Part shown: positions 1-6,206 of the stretch, piece after piece | Layout: the number at the start of each line of letters is the position of its first letter | How positions within the stretch are numbered: position 1 is the first letter of the stretch | DNA from: DASRVA01 sp035687745 | GTDB lineage: Bacteria; Gemmatimonadota; Gemmatimonadetes; JACCXV01; JAHWKZ01 | Length of the DNA stretch: 8,256 bases | Assembly (NCBI GenBank): GCA_035687745.1 | Contig: DASRVA010000189.1 | Coordinates: 1 to 8,256, forward strand | Reading direction: 5' to 3' | Notes under the pieces: model-generated | Databases searched by the model: none | The model's input: the letters and a program-made list of their open reading frames with translations, nothing else | Told to the model about the DNA's origin: nothing | Made by a program: the position numbers and the translations under genes

Positions 1-795
1 CCCCTCGATGATCCCCCGCGCCCGGCGCAGGTCGATGAAGAAGTGGTCGTCCGTGAACAGGAACCCGCGGATCCCGTAGTCCCGGATGATGCGCTGCAGA
101 TGATCGAGCACGGTCTCCGGCTCCATGGCCCGCCACTTCCGCTTGTGCATGACCGGGTCCCAGCAGAAAGCGCAGCGGAAGAGGCATCCGCGGCTCGAGT
201 TGAAGGTCACGTGGTCGACCCCGAACATGCGCCGCCGGTAGAGATCCATGTCCAGCAGGTGGTAGGAGAGGGGCGGCTCCTTGTCGAGCTCGATGAACGG
301 GCGCTCGCCCGTGGCCCAGGCCCGCCCGTCCTCTTTCTTGTAGACGATCCCGGCCACGTCGGACAGCGGTCTCCCTTCCTCGAGCGCCTTCACGAGATCC
401 GCGAACGACGCCTCGCCTTCGCCCACGACCACGGCGTCGATCGCCGGGTTCCCCAGCGTCTGCTCGGGGAGGAGGCTGGCGTGGATCCCGCCCCAGACGA
501 CCGGCAGCCCCGGGTGGAGCTCCTTGGCGGCCCGTGAGGCCTCGATCGCCCGCAGGATCTGGGGCCCCGTCATGCAGGTGACCCCGAGGCAGATCGGGCG
601 CTCGGCGAGGGCAGCCCTGAACTCCCGCTCCCAGTGCGGGTTGGCGAACTGGTCGACGATCCTGACGCGATAACCTTGCCGGTCGAGGGGCGTCGCCGGG
701 CACAGCACGCTGAGAGGAAGCTCGACCCGCCGGTGCGCCTGGAAGCCGCTCCGCGGCGCGGGGTTGAAGAGGACGACGTCCGCCCGGTCGCTCAT
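1..795 (-). CDS. Cobalamin-binding-type radical SAM protein (3' end outside window)
   Basis: The first 265 residues are visible and the gene continues past the left edge. The N-terminal part (about residues 5-150) looks like the Rossmann-type B12-binding domain of cobalamin-dependent radical SAM enzymes, with VVWGGIHASLLPEQ at 99-112 and VGEGE at 124-128. The radical SAM core follows: SSRGCLFRCAFC at 200-211 supplies the CxxxCxxC cluster ligands C204, C208 and C211, which bind a [4Fe-4S] cluster that cleaves S-adenosylmethionine. FLFTDDHFFID near 245-255 is the next conserved strand. Family members carry out methylations, ring closures and other radical reactions in natural-product and cofactor pathways; the substrate cannot be predicted here. 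The ATG at 795 overlaps the stop of the upstream condensing-enzyme gene as ATGA, and AAAGGAG at 811-805 lies 9 bases before it. It is probably the last or a late gene of a translationally coupled operon. The family call is firm and the reaction is unknown. Confidence 0.9.
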   Translation of the reverse strand, partial: MSDRADVVLFNPAPRSGFQAHRRVELPLSVLCPATPLDRQGYRVRIVDQFANPHWEREFRAALAERPICLGVTCMTGPQILRAIEASRAAKELHPGLPVVWGGIHASLLPEQTLGNPAIDAVVVGEGEASFADLVKALEEGRPLSDVAGIVYKKEDGRAWATGERPFIELDKEPPLSYHLLDMDLYRRRMFGVDHVTFNSSRGCLFRCAFCWDPVMHKRKWRAMEPETVLDHLQRIIRDYGIRGFLFTDDHFFIDLRRARGIIEG

Positions 796-1730
796 CTGGG
801 GGAGCTCCTTTCGTGCTCGACCAGGCCCGGGTCGAACGCCTCGAATTCCGTCGGCGCCTCCACGTGCGCCGGCGACTCGTGATCGAAGACGTGACGGCCG
901 ACCACCGGGGCGAGGTCCGAGACCGGCACACCACTCGAGGACTCGACCAGACGGGAGAGACCCTGCAGCGCGGATGGATCCACGCCGGTCGCCCGGCCGT
1001 GAAGCCGGAGGAGCATGACGAGCTGCTCCAGGCTGGCGTTACCGGCGCGGTCGCCGAGCCCGTTGACGGTCACGTCCAGCCCCGAGGCGCCGCCCTCGAC
1101 GGCCGCCCACGCATTGGCGGTGGCGAGGCCGAGGTCGTTGTGAGCGTGGAAGAAGATGGGGACCGGCACCTCGGACGCCACCTGACGGATCAGCCGCCGG
1201 ACGCCGAACGGCTCGGCGCCGCCGTTGGTGTCGTAGATCGTGATCCGCCCGGCTCCGGCCTGGACCGCCCTCTGTGCGATCTCGATCACGAAACCGGCCT
1301 CGGCCTGGGTCGAATGCGGAAGGCCCGCGCCCATCTCGAGCGGAAGGGTCCGGCAGAAGACCAAGGCCTCTTCGAGCCGCGCCGCCTTCTCCAGCCGGTC
1401 ATGGGGCTCGCGGCGCTCGGAAAGCGGCATGAGGAGGTCTACCCGGTCCAGTCCCTCGCAGGCCGCCTCGGCCTCGCGCCGCCAGTCCGGACGGTGGGCG
1501 TAGATCAGGCCCGAGACGCGGCTCGGAAGCTGCGACTTGATCTGGCGTGCAACAGGCAGGTCGTCAGCCACCCGGCTCGGCGCCACGACCTCGATCTCGG
1601 GTACGCCCGCCCGCGCGAGCGCGCCGGCGATGGCGATGCGGTCGGGGACGGTGAACGACACATGCGGAACGTCCAGGCCCTCCCGCAGGGTCGCGTCCCT
1701 GAGGACGACGGAGCGGGCGGACTCAGCCAC
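792..1730 (-). CDS. Homocitrate/isopropylmalate synthase-like DRE-TIM enzyme, catalytic barrel only
   Basis: This 312-aa protein is a DRE-TIM (HMGL-like) TIM barrel. The family condenses acetyl-CoA with a 2-oxoacid or runs the reverse aldol-type cleavage using a divalent metal. RDATLREG at 11-18 gives the catalytic R16 and metal-binding E17; an LREG form is also known in lysine-pathway homocitrate synthases. HAHND at 195-199 supplies metal ligands H195 and H197, and NGLGDRAGNASLEQ at 223-236 matches the conserved isopropylmalate-synthase segment. The usual Glu-Gln after LREG/LRDG is replaced by Leu-Asp (residues 19-20), so the 2-oxoacid substrate may differ. The C-terminal LeuA regulatory domain is missing, so leucine-type feedback control is not expected. 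The start is GTG at 1730, supported by GGAGG 6 bases upstream, and it overlaps the upstream PLP-enzyme gene by 8 bases. The stop overlaps the radical SAM start by 4 bases. The fold and condensing-enzyme class are secure; the name of the product is not. Confidence 0.85.
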   Translation of the reverse strand: MAESARSVVLRDATLREGLDVPHVSFTVPDRIAIAGALARAGVPEIEVVAPSRVADDLPVARQIKSQLPSRVSGLIYAHRPDWRREAEAACEGLDRVDLLMPLSERREPHDRLEKAARLEEALVFCRTLPLEMGAGLPHSTQAEAGFVIEIAQRAVQAGAGRITIYDTNGGAEPFGVRRLIRQVASEVPVPIFFHAHNDLGLATANAWAAVEGGASGLDVTVNGLGDRAGNASLEQLVMLLRLHGRATGVDPSALQGLSRLVESSSGVPVSDLAPVVGRHVFDHESPAHVEAPTEFEAFDPGLVEHERSSPR

Positions 1731-2955
1731 GGCCGTCCTCCAGCAGCTCCTCGGCCCACGGGGTGGCCTTGACGCGGCCTTCGGGCCGGGCGGTTCCGCC
1801 CGTCACGCAGACCAGGACACGGCTGCCCGGCGCGATCCGGCCGGATTCGATCTCCCTGAGCATCCCGGCCAGCGCCATGAGACCCGCCTTCTCGATCACC
1901 TCGCCCTCCCGGATCGTGACCTCCACGCCGCGCTCGGCGAGGCGATCCAGGACGGTCCTGCCGTCGATCTCGGTCCAGAGCTCCCGCCGGAAGTCTTCGC
2001 GGTCGATCGTCGTAAGATCGCCTCCCGATTCCACGAGGACCTGGCGCAGCGCCCCGAAGGTCCCGTAGGTGCCGGGGTTCCCGTCGTACATGACCTTCGC
2101 CAGGAGTCCGCCCGTCGACTCGACGGGCTCCTGTGCCGCGGCCTCCGTGCCCGCCCTCCAGGCCCGGACCATGGGAGAGTTGGCCGCCTGCTGGACCCCC
2201 AGGAAGGCCGGAAGGCGGCCGATCCGCTCGCGATGCCGGCCGATTTGCCGGTAGATACCGACCGGGCTGAAAGCCGCGCTGATCGACTGGGCGAGCACGT
2301 CGTAAGGCTCGCTCGCGAGGAGGTGCTCGAGCACGAAGCAGCCAACGAAGCTGGAAGCCTGGAGACGCCAGTCGAGCACGGGGATCCGCGTCAGGCCGTG
2401 CCGCGCGGCGAACGCTCCGGCGGCGGGCTTGACCTGCCGCGGGTCGTCCACCGCGATCACATGCGAGGTCCCGCCGGCGAAGGCCTTGCCGTCCAGGAGA
2501 GGCAGGTTCTCCGCGGGGAGGAAGAAGAACGTCTCGAGCCCGGCCCGCGTGCCGTAGACCGTGAGCGCCGTCCCCGTGTTTCCGCCCGACTCGAACACCA
2601 CCCGCCGGTGCCCCCGCAGGAGGCACTGGGCGGTGGTCACGCAGCCGTCGATCGACTTGAGCGTGCGGGTCGCCATGAGGGAGGTCTCGTCCAGGACGTC
2701 GATCTCCACGTCGCGATAGCTGAGGAGCGGGAAGACCCGGAGGCCCTCGGCGATGCTGGTCCGCTCGAGGACCTCCTTGAGGCGGGCGTCTTGCTCCTCA
2801 TCCGGTTCCAGGCGCAGGGCGTGGCGGTAGCGGAGGACGACGCTTCGCGAGGCCTCGTGCCGCCGGTCGATCGCGCGGGCGAAGGCCTCGGGCGACGGGC
2901 TCGAGGCCGGAAGCCGGGCCTCGAGCGTACCGGTCGGCGCCGCCGTGTCGCTCAT
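1723..2955 (-). CDS. PLP-dependent fold-type II enzyme, threonine synthase/cysteate synthase-like
   Basis: This 410-aa protein belongs to the fold-type II (tryptophan synthase beta) PLP superfamily, nearest in appearance to the threonine-synthase branch. The Schiff-base lysine is probably K100 in TRTLKSIDG (97-104), which lies where threonine synthases have SFKDRG. SGGNTG at 123-128 is the Ser-x-Gly-Asn-x-Gly loop that holds the substrate carboxylate or cofactor. VCVTGGTAR at 382-390 sits where threonine synthases have their C-terminal glycine-rich segment near the PLP ring. The typical GEGNTPL segment before the lysine is absent, and the 75 N-terminal residues resemble nothing I recognise. 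Related enzymes do beta- or gamma-replacement or elimination on activated serine/homoserine derivatives; cysteate synthase is a related paralogue using phosphoserine and sulfite. A new substrate is plausible. The ATG at 2955 overlaps the nitroreductase stop (ATGA), and the 3' end overlaps the condensing-enzyme gene by 8 bases. Confidence 0.8.
   Translation of the reverse strand: MSDTAAPTGTLEARLPASSPSPEAFARAIDRRHEASRSVVLRYRHALRLEPDEEQDARLKEVLERTSIAEGLRVFPLLSYRDVEIDVLDETSLMATRTLKSIDGCVTTAQCLLRGHRRVVFESGGNTGTALTVYGTRAGLETFFFLPAENLPLLDGKAFAGGTSHVIAVDDPRQVKPAAGAFAARHGLTRIPVLDWRLQASSFVGCFVLEHLLASEPYDVLAQSISAAFSPVGIYRQIGRHRERIGRLPAFLGVQQAANSPMVRAWRAGTEAAAQEPVESTGGLLAKVMYDGNPGTYGTFGALRQVLVESGGDLTTIDREDFRRELWTEIDGRTVLDRLAERGVEVTIREGEVIEKAGLMALAGMLREIESGRIAPGSRVLVCVTGGTARPEGRVKATPWAEELLEDGRG
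1737..1741 (-). promoter_or_regulatory. Ribosome binding site for the GTG-started condensing enzyme
   Basis: GGAGG on the minus strand ends 6 bases before the GTG at 1730, inside the last codons of the upstream PLP-enzyme gene. Its spacing supports GTG as the real start and fits reinitiation after the overlapping stop at 1725-1723. Confidence 0.6.
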
Positions 2956-3560
2956 CCCCGGGAGGCCCCGCCGTAGGTCTCCTCGTGGATCAGCTCCCCC
3001 AGCGGCCGCAGCTCCCGGGGCGCGGGCCGCTCGTCGGGGAAGCCGAGCGGGACGAGGGCGATCGGATCCACGTCAGCCGGGAGCCGCAGGAGGAGCCGGA
3101 TCTCGCGCTCGAGGCCCGGGTCGTCGGGCTGGTAGGCGGTCAGGTAGGTCCCCCCCAGCCCGCGGGCGTGCGCCGCGAGGAGCAGGTGGGAGGCGGCCAG
3201 GATGCCGCCCTCGCGCCCGCGGCCGTGCGCCCGGCCGCGCTCGACGCAGACCGCCACGACCAGCGGCGCCCGGGCCAGGAAGCCCGCCGGGTACGCCTCA
3301 CGCTTGTCGGGCGCGCAGTGGGCGTCCTTGATGGCGGCCAGGCGCTCCAGGGCCTCCCGGCTCCGGATCACGACGAAGCACGAGGGCTGGGCACCGAGGG
3401 ACGAGGGCGCGCGGCGGGCCAGGTCGAGGATCTCCCGGACGAGCGCGTCCGGAATCCCTCGCGGAGCGAACCGCCGGATCGATCGACGCCCCCGCAGGGC
3501 CTCGTCCATCGTGGAGGGAGGTCGATCACCGATCGCCAGGACTTCGAGGTCCTCTCGCAT
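2952..3560 (-). CDS. Nitroreductase-family FMN flavoprotein
   Basis: This 202-aa protein has the size and motifs of the nitroreductase superfamily, FMN enzymes that usually work as dimers with NAD(P)H. RRSIRRFAPRGIP at 25-37 is the N-terminal FMN-phosphate-binding segment, and ARRAPSSLGAQPSCFVV at 48-64 is the characteristic second segment. GGTYLT at 136-141 and ALVPLGFPDERPAPRELRPL at 168-187 form the C-terminal flavin-contacting region. Besides nitro reduction, the superfamily includes oxidases, dehydrogenases of cyclic intermediates, and the BluB enzyme that cannibalises FMN; no BluB signature was seen. In this operon a redox step on a pathway intermediate is likelier than detoxification, which is an inference from context. 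The start at 3560 is uncertain: GGAGG lies only one base before it. An internal ATG (residue 18) is the alternative and would keep the FMN motif. The gene begins 45 bases after the kynureninase-like stop, and its own stop overlaps the next start. That 45-base gap holds only a weak 5-bp hairpin. Confidence 0.88.
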   Translation of the reverse strand: MREDLEVLAIGDRPPSTMDEALRGRRSIRRFAPRGIPDALVREILDLARRAPSSLGAQPSCFVVIRSREALERLAAIKDAHCAPDKREAYPAGFLARAPLVVAVCVERGRAHGRGREGGILAASHLLLAAHARGLGGTYLTAYQPDDPGLEREIRLLLRLPADVDPIALVPLGFPDERPAPRELRPLGELIHEETYGGASRG

Positions 3561-3605
3561 GCCTCCGCAAGCTAGGACACCCAGCCATGTGGGTCGAGAG
3601 ACCGT

Positions 3606-4829
3606 CTAGGGAGCGAGGCCGCGGGCAGTCTCGCCGAGCGCCTCGACGGCGTCTTCGATCTGCCGGTCCGAGAGGTAGGGGGCCGGCCCCATTCGGAGGG
3701 TCACTCCCCGGTAGTCGGTGAAGACCCCGCGGGCGTGCAGGCCGCGGTGCAGGTCGCCCGCCCGGGGCGAGCCGAGGGCGAGGAAGCCGCCGGTCCCCTC
3801 CATGGGAACCGACCGGTCACGGTCCACCAGACCAGGGTTCAGGTCCAGATCGTCGAACGCTCGTGCCAGGAGCCCGACCTGGTGCTGGCTCACCTCGCGC
3901 AGGAACCCGGGCGCGAGCCCCATCTCGGCGAAGAAGTCGAACACCTCGCTGGCCCGGTAGTTCGCGGTCGGGTCGTAGGTCCCACCCGCGAAGCGCCAAC
4001 CGCCTTCGCCGTAGGCCACGTCTCCGCGCGGGACGTCGGTCAGCGCCGCGAACTCGCTGAACCAGCCGGTGACGACCGGCCGGAGCCGGCATCCGGGGGG
4101 CAGACGCAGGAAGGCGTTCCCCTCGCCGAGCTGGCAGTACTTGTAGCCGCCGCCGGTGACGTAGGCGTCCTCGATCCCCTCCATCGAGAAGGGAACGACG
4201 TTCAGCGAATGGTAGGCGTCGACGAGGAGGAGCGCGCCCTCGCGGCGGCAGGCCCGGGCGGCCTCCGGAAGGCCTCCCGCAAGGTGGGCGTTCCCGTAGA
4301 AGACCGAGGAGAGGAGAGCGGCCGCGGTCCGGGCGTCGACCTCGCGGGCCACCCGCTCGCCCACGTCGGCCGCCGGGACCGAGGGCACGCGGACGACCTG
4401 GAGCCCTTCCTCCTCGAGCCGGGCGAGCTGGCGGCGGAGGGAGTGGAACTCGCCGTCGGTCGTGACCACCTTGGGCCGCTCGCGGAGGGGAAGCGCCGAG
4501 AGCCAGGGCAGGACCAGGTGGTGGGTGCTCTCGGCCAGGGCGATCGAGCCGTCCGGGTCGCCCAGGAGCCGGGCGTACCCCGCCCGGACCCGGTCGGCCC
4601 GGGCGAACGCCCGCTCCCACTTGTCGTCCACCAGCTCGGCCGCGTCCAGCCACGCCTGGCGCTGGCCCTCGAAGCCGCGGTCGGGCCACGCCTGGTGGGA
4701 GTGACCCGACAGCAGCAGGCGATCCGCGACCCGGAATCGGCTGTAGGAGGGCGCGAGCGCGTTGGGGCTCGAGTAGAGGGCCTCGGGTCGAAGAGCCGGT
4801 CGCTCGAGCGCCGCAGCCCTCCCCGTCAC
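3606..4829 (-). CDS. Kynureninase-like PLP enzyme (fold-type I, class V)
   Basis: This 407-aa protein is close to the usual kynureninase length. Kynureninase hydrolyses kynurenine to anthranilate and alanine with PLP. The cofactor site is clear: VDAYHS at 203-208 provides D204 and H207, and GGGYKY at 226-231 provides Y229 and Schiff-base K230. The His-to-Lys distance of 23 residues and the Tyr-Lys pair match classical kynureninases (human H253/Y275/K276). RFAGGTYDPT at 279-288 and LRMGPAPYLSDRQIEDAV at 378-395 are further family landmarks. The N-terminal substrate segment, which in kynureninases reads roughly GNSLG, is here SGHSHQAWPD (41-50), so the substrate could differ. No other kynurenine-pathway gene is present. 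The start is GTG at 4829 with only a poor, very close GAGG ahead of it, so the exact start is uncertain. The gene follows the FmdB stop by 19 bases, suggesting one transcript. Confidence 0.8.
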   Translation of the reverse strand: MTGRAAALERPALRPEALYSSPNALAPSYSRFRVADRLLLSGHSHQAWPDRGFEGQRQAWLDAAELVDDKWERAFARADRVRAGYARLLGDPDGSIALAESTHHLVLPWLSALPLRERPKVVTTDGEFHSLRRQLARLEEEGLQVVRVPSVPAADVGERVAREVDARTAAALLSSVFYGNAHLAGGLPEAARACRREGALLLVDAYHSLNVVPFSMEGIEDAYVTGGGYKYCQLGEGNAFLRLPPGCRLRPVVTGWFSEFAALTDVPRGDVAYGEGGWRFAGGTYDPTANYRASEVFDFFAEMGLAPGFLREVSQHQVGLLARAFDDLDLNPGLVDRDRSVPMEGTGGFLALGSPRAGDLHRGLHARGVFTDYRGVTLRMGPAPYLSDRQIEDAVEALGETARGLAP

Positions 4830-4848
4830 GACCTCGTGCCGCCCTGGT

Positions 4849-5022
4849 TCAAGCCTTCGAGCCCGTCTTGGCGTAGAACGGGGTGAAGAGCTGGTGCGTG
4901 TGGTGTCCGTGACACCTTGGGCACTCGGTCCGCTTGCGCTTCTTCTCGACGTGCTCGGAGATCCGCTCGCGGACGGCGAACGTCTTCCGGCAGTCGTCGC
5001 ATTGGTACTCGTAGGTTGCCAT
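4849..5022 (-). CDS. FmdB-family small zinc ribbon protein
   Basis: This 57-aa protein starts MATYEYQCDDCRKTF, the typical opening of FmdB-type putative regulatory proteins. Two CxxC knuckles (C8/C11 and C34/C37) form a zinc ribbon, separated by a charged stretch rich in Lys and Arg (about 27-32). The second knuckle, ECPRCHGHHTHQLFTPFYAK, resembles the family's usual CPxCG plus hydrophobic/Phe tail. FmdB was named from a formamidase locus and its biochemical role is poorly defined; a regulatory or metal-sensing role is only a guess. The ATG at 5022 is preferred over a possible start at 5088 because homology begins here and AGAGGAG lies 5 bases upstream. The gene sits 87 bases after the CapA stop and 19 before the kynureninase-like start. 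FmdB genes are often found singly beside unrelated genes, so functional linkage to the operon is uncertain. Confidence 0.88.
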   Translation of the reverse strand: MATYEYQCDDCRKTFAVRERISEHVEKKRKRTECPRCHGHHTHQLFTPFYAKTGSKA

Positions 5023-5027
5023 CGTGG

Positions 5028-5034
5028 CTCCTCT
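5028..5034 (-). promoter_or_regulatory. Ribosome binding site fixing the FmdB start
   Basis: AGAGGAG on the minus strand lies 5 bases before the ATG at 5022. It favours the 57-aa protein over a longer frame starting at 5088, whose extra 22 residues show no family similarity. Confidence 0.75.
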
Positions 5035-5052
5035 GAGAGACAGCAGCGCGTC

Positions 5053-5078
5053 GGGGGGCGTCGGTCGCGCCGCCCCCC
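5053..5078 (-). terminator. GC-only hairpin between CapA-like and FmdB genes, possible weak terminator or attenuator
   Basis: An 8-bp perfect inverted repeat (GGGGGGCG at 5053-5060 and CGCCCCCC at 5071-5078) with a 10-base loop lies 31 bases past the CapA-family stop and 30 bases before the FmdB start. No T-run follows on the minus strand, so it is not a standard Rho-independent terminator. It could slow polymerase, protect the mRNA end, or be a chance product of high GC. It is the only strong hairpin in the minus-strand intergenic spaces. Confidence 0.35.
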
Positions 5079-5109
5079 TACCGAGCATATCCCGGGATCC
5101 GCGCGACGG

Positions 5110-6171
5110 TCAAATTCCCGCCGCCGGGATCGGAATCGTCAGCCCGTGGGGCGCCGGTCGCGTCGGCGTGCCCATCTCCGCCGAGAGCACCTGCATGCGC
5201 CGGCAGGCGTCCTCGAAATCGAGCCCGCGGGCAAGGCCGACCCGGGTGCCTTGCTGGAGGATCGGCACGAGCCGGAGCGCCCGCACGCGGGGGCCTTCGA
5301 CGTCCGCCAGGAAGACGAACGAGCGGTCGTTCCTGAGGACGGGATCGACCGCGTAGTCGTCGAGCGCTTCCCCGGTGTCGTAGAGGATCGGCTTGCCGTG
5401 ATGGATTTCCACTCCCTGGAAGATGTGGGCGGAGTGGCCATGGATCAGATCGACGCCCCTCTCGAGCGCCGCCCGCGCGAACCCCCGGAACGGACGCGGT
5501 GGCCGCTCCACCATGTTGTACCCCCAGTGCAGGGAGAGCACGATGAACGAGGCGCCCTTCTCCCGCGCCCGGGCAACGGACCGCTCCACGATCCGCAGCG
5601 CGCCGGGGGTGGGGAGGAATCGGAGCTGGCTCGTGCCCGGGCGGCCCGGCCCGGCCGCCCAGCCGGGCTCGTTGTCGGTGAATGCGGCGATCCCCACCGC
5701 GAGGGCGCCCGCGGCCACCACGGCCGGTTCCCGAGCCTGGTCGAGGGTCTCTCCCGCGCCCGCGTGCGCGATCCCGGCTGTGTCTAGGTGGCGCAGGGTG
5801 TCGAGAAGGCCCTCCTCCTCGAAGTCCAGGACGTGATTGTTGGCGAGCGCGACGGCCCCCACCCGCCCGGCCCGCAGGACCTCGACGGCGTCGGGCGGTG
5901 CGCGGAAGTGGAAGGCCTTCCGGGTCCGGGTCCAGGGAACCGTGAGCTTCGTGATCGCGCATTCCAGGTTGGCGACCACGAGGTCCGAGGCGGCGAGGAT
6001 GGGCACGAGATCGCCCCAGAAGCTGGCCGGCTCCCGGCGACCGACGTCCTCGGCCACGCCGCGTCCCAGCATGACGTCGCCGAGAAAGGCGATCGTGATG
6101 CTCGACCGGCCGGACCCGGCTGCAGGGGACGAAACCCGGAGGGGGTCCCCTGACGTAGAATGGGATGACAT
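5110..6171 (-). CDS. CapA/PgsA-family metallophosphatase-like protein
   Basis: This 353-aa protein carries the motifs of the CapA (bacterial capsule synthesis, PGA_cap) family, a calcineurin-like phosphoesterase fold. In order: GDVMLGRG at 31-38 (metal-binding D32), NLECAIT at 68-74, NNHVLDF at 111-117, HWGYN at 215-219 and GHSAHIFQG at 245-253. The founding members take part in poly-gamma-glutamate capsule formation, but many homologues are encoded alone. No capB, capC or capE homologue is seen in the window, so capsule synthesis cannot be claimed. The first 24 residues are a Ser/Gly/Pro-rich linker without a hydrophobic signal or membrane segment. The ATG at 6171 is the only plausible start: the next in-frame start codon lies inside the GDVMLG motif, and longer frames would run antisense through the divergent gene. 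A good Shine-Dalgarno spacing is lacking (GGAG abuts the ATG; GGAGGT lies about 15 bases up). The gene diverges from the LVIVD-repeat gene with a 35-base gap. Confidence 0.87.
   Translation of the reverse strand: MSSHSTSGDPLRVSSPAAGSGRSSITIAFLGDVMLGRGVAEDVGRREPASFWGDLVPILAASDLVVANLECAITKLTVPWTRTRKAFHFRAPPDAVEVLRAGRVGAVALANNHVLDFEEEGLLDTLRHLDTAGIAHAGAGETLDQAREPAVVAAGALAVGIAAFTDNEPGWAAGPGRPGTSQLRFLPTPGALRIVERSVARAREKGASFIVLSLHWGYNMVERPPRPFRGFARAALERGVDLIHGHSAHIFQGVEIHHGKPILYDTGEALDDYAVDPVLRNDRSFVFLADVEGPRVRALRLVPILQQGTRVGLARGLDFEDACRRMQVLSAEMGTPTRPAPHGLTIPIPAAGI
6123..6152. repeat. 8-bp inverted repeat, operator-like dyad
   Basis: CAGGGGAC (6123-6130) and GTCCCCTG (6145-6152) are perfect reverse complements separated by 14 bases, with half-site centres 22 bp apart, about two helical turns. 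The dyad lies in the variable N-terminal linker codons of the CapA-family gene and immediately upstream of a -10-like hexamer facing the secreted-protein gene. That geometry would suit a dimeric DNA-binding protein. In such GC-rich DNA chance occurrence cannot be excluded. Confidence 0.4.
6156..6161 (+). promoter_or_regulatory. Candidate -10 element for the LVIVD-repeat gene
   Basis: TAGAAT matches the sigma-70 -10 consensus at five of six positions in otherwise GC-rich DNA. It would give a leader of about 40 bases before the ATG at 6207. No convincing -35 hexamer lies 17 bases upstream; the inverted repeat at 6123-6152 overlaps that region, so an activator- or repressor-controlled promoter is possible. 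Confidence 0.3.
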
Positions 6172-6206
6172 CTCCGCCAATCTCCGACCTCCACGCTGGA
6201 GTGACC

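Noticed and set aside
1505..2626. 373-codon minus-strand frame spanning the PLP and condensing-enzyme genes
   Set aside because: Low-complexity Arg/Gly/Pro composition and no motifs; it is a frame-shifted shadow of the two real genes.
3579..3594. Small hairpin (ACCCA, 6-base loop, TGGGT) between the kynureninase-like and nitroreductase genes
   Set aside because: Only 5 bp of stem and no T-run; too weak to call a terminator, and the short gap fits continued transcription.
813..4886. Long plus-strand open frames (such as 813-1772, 1537-2976 and 3735-4886) antisense to the minus-strand genes
   Set aside because: They are rich in Arg, Pro, Gly and Ala, show no family motifs, and lie opposite genes with clear catalytic motifs. 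This is the usual effect of high GC on antisense frames.
5023..5088. 22-residue N-terminal extension of FmdB
   Set aside because: The extension is translated GC hairpin sequence without similarity to the family, and a good ribosome binding site sits before the internal ATG at 5022.
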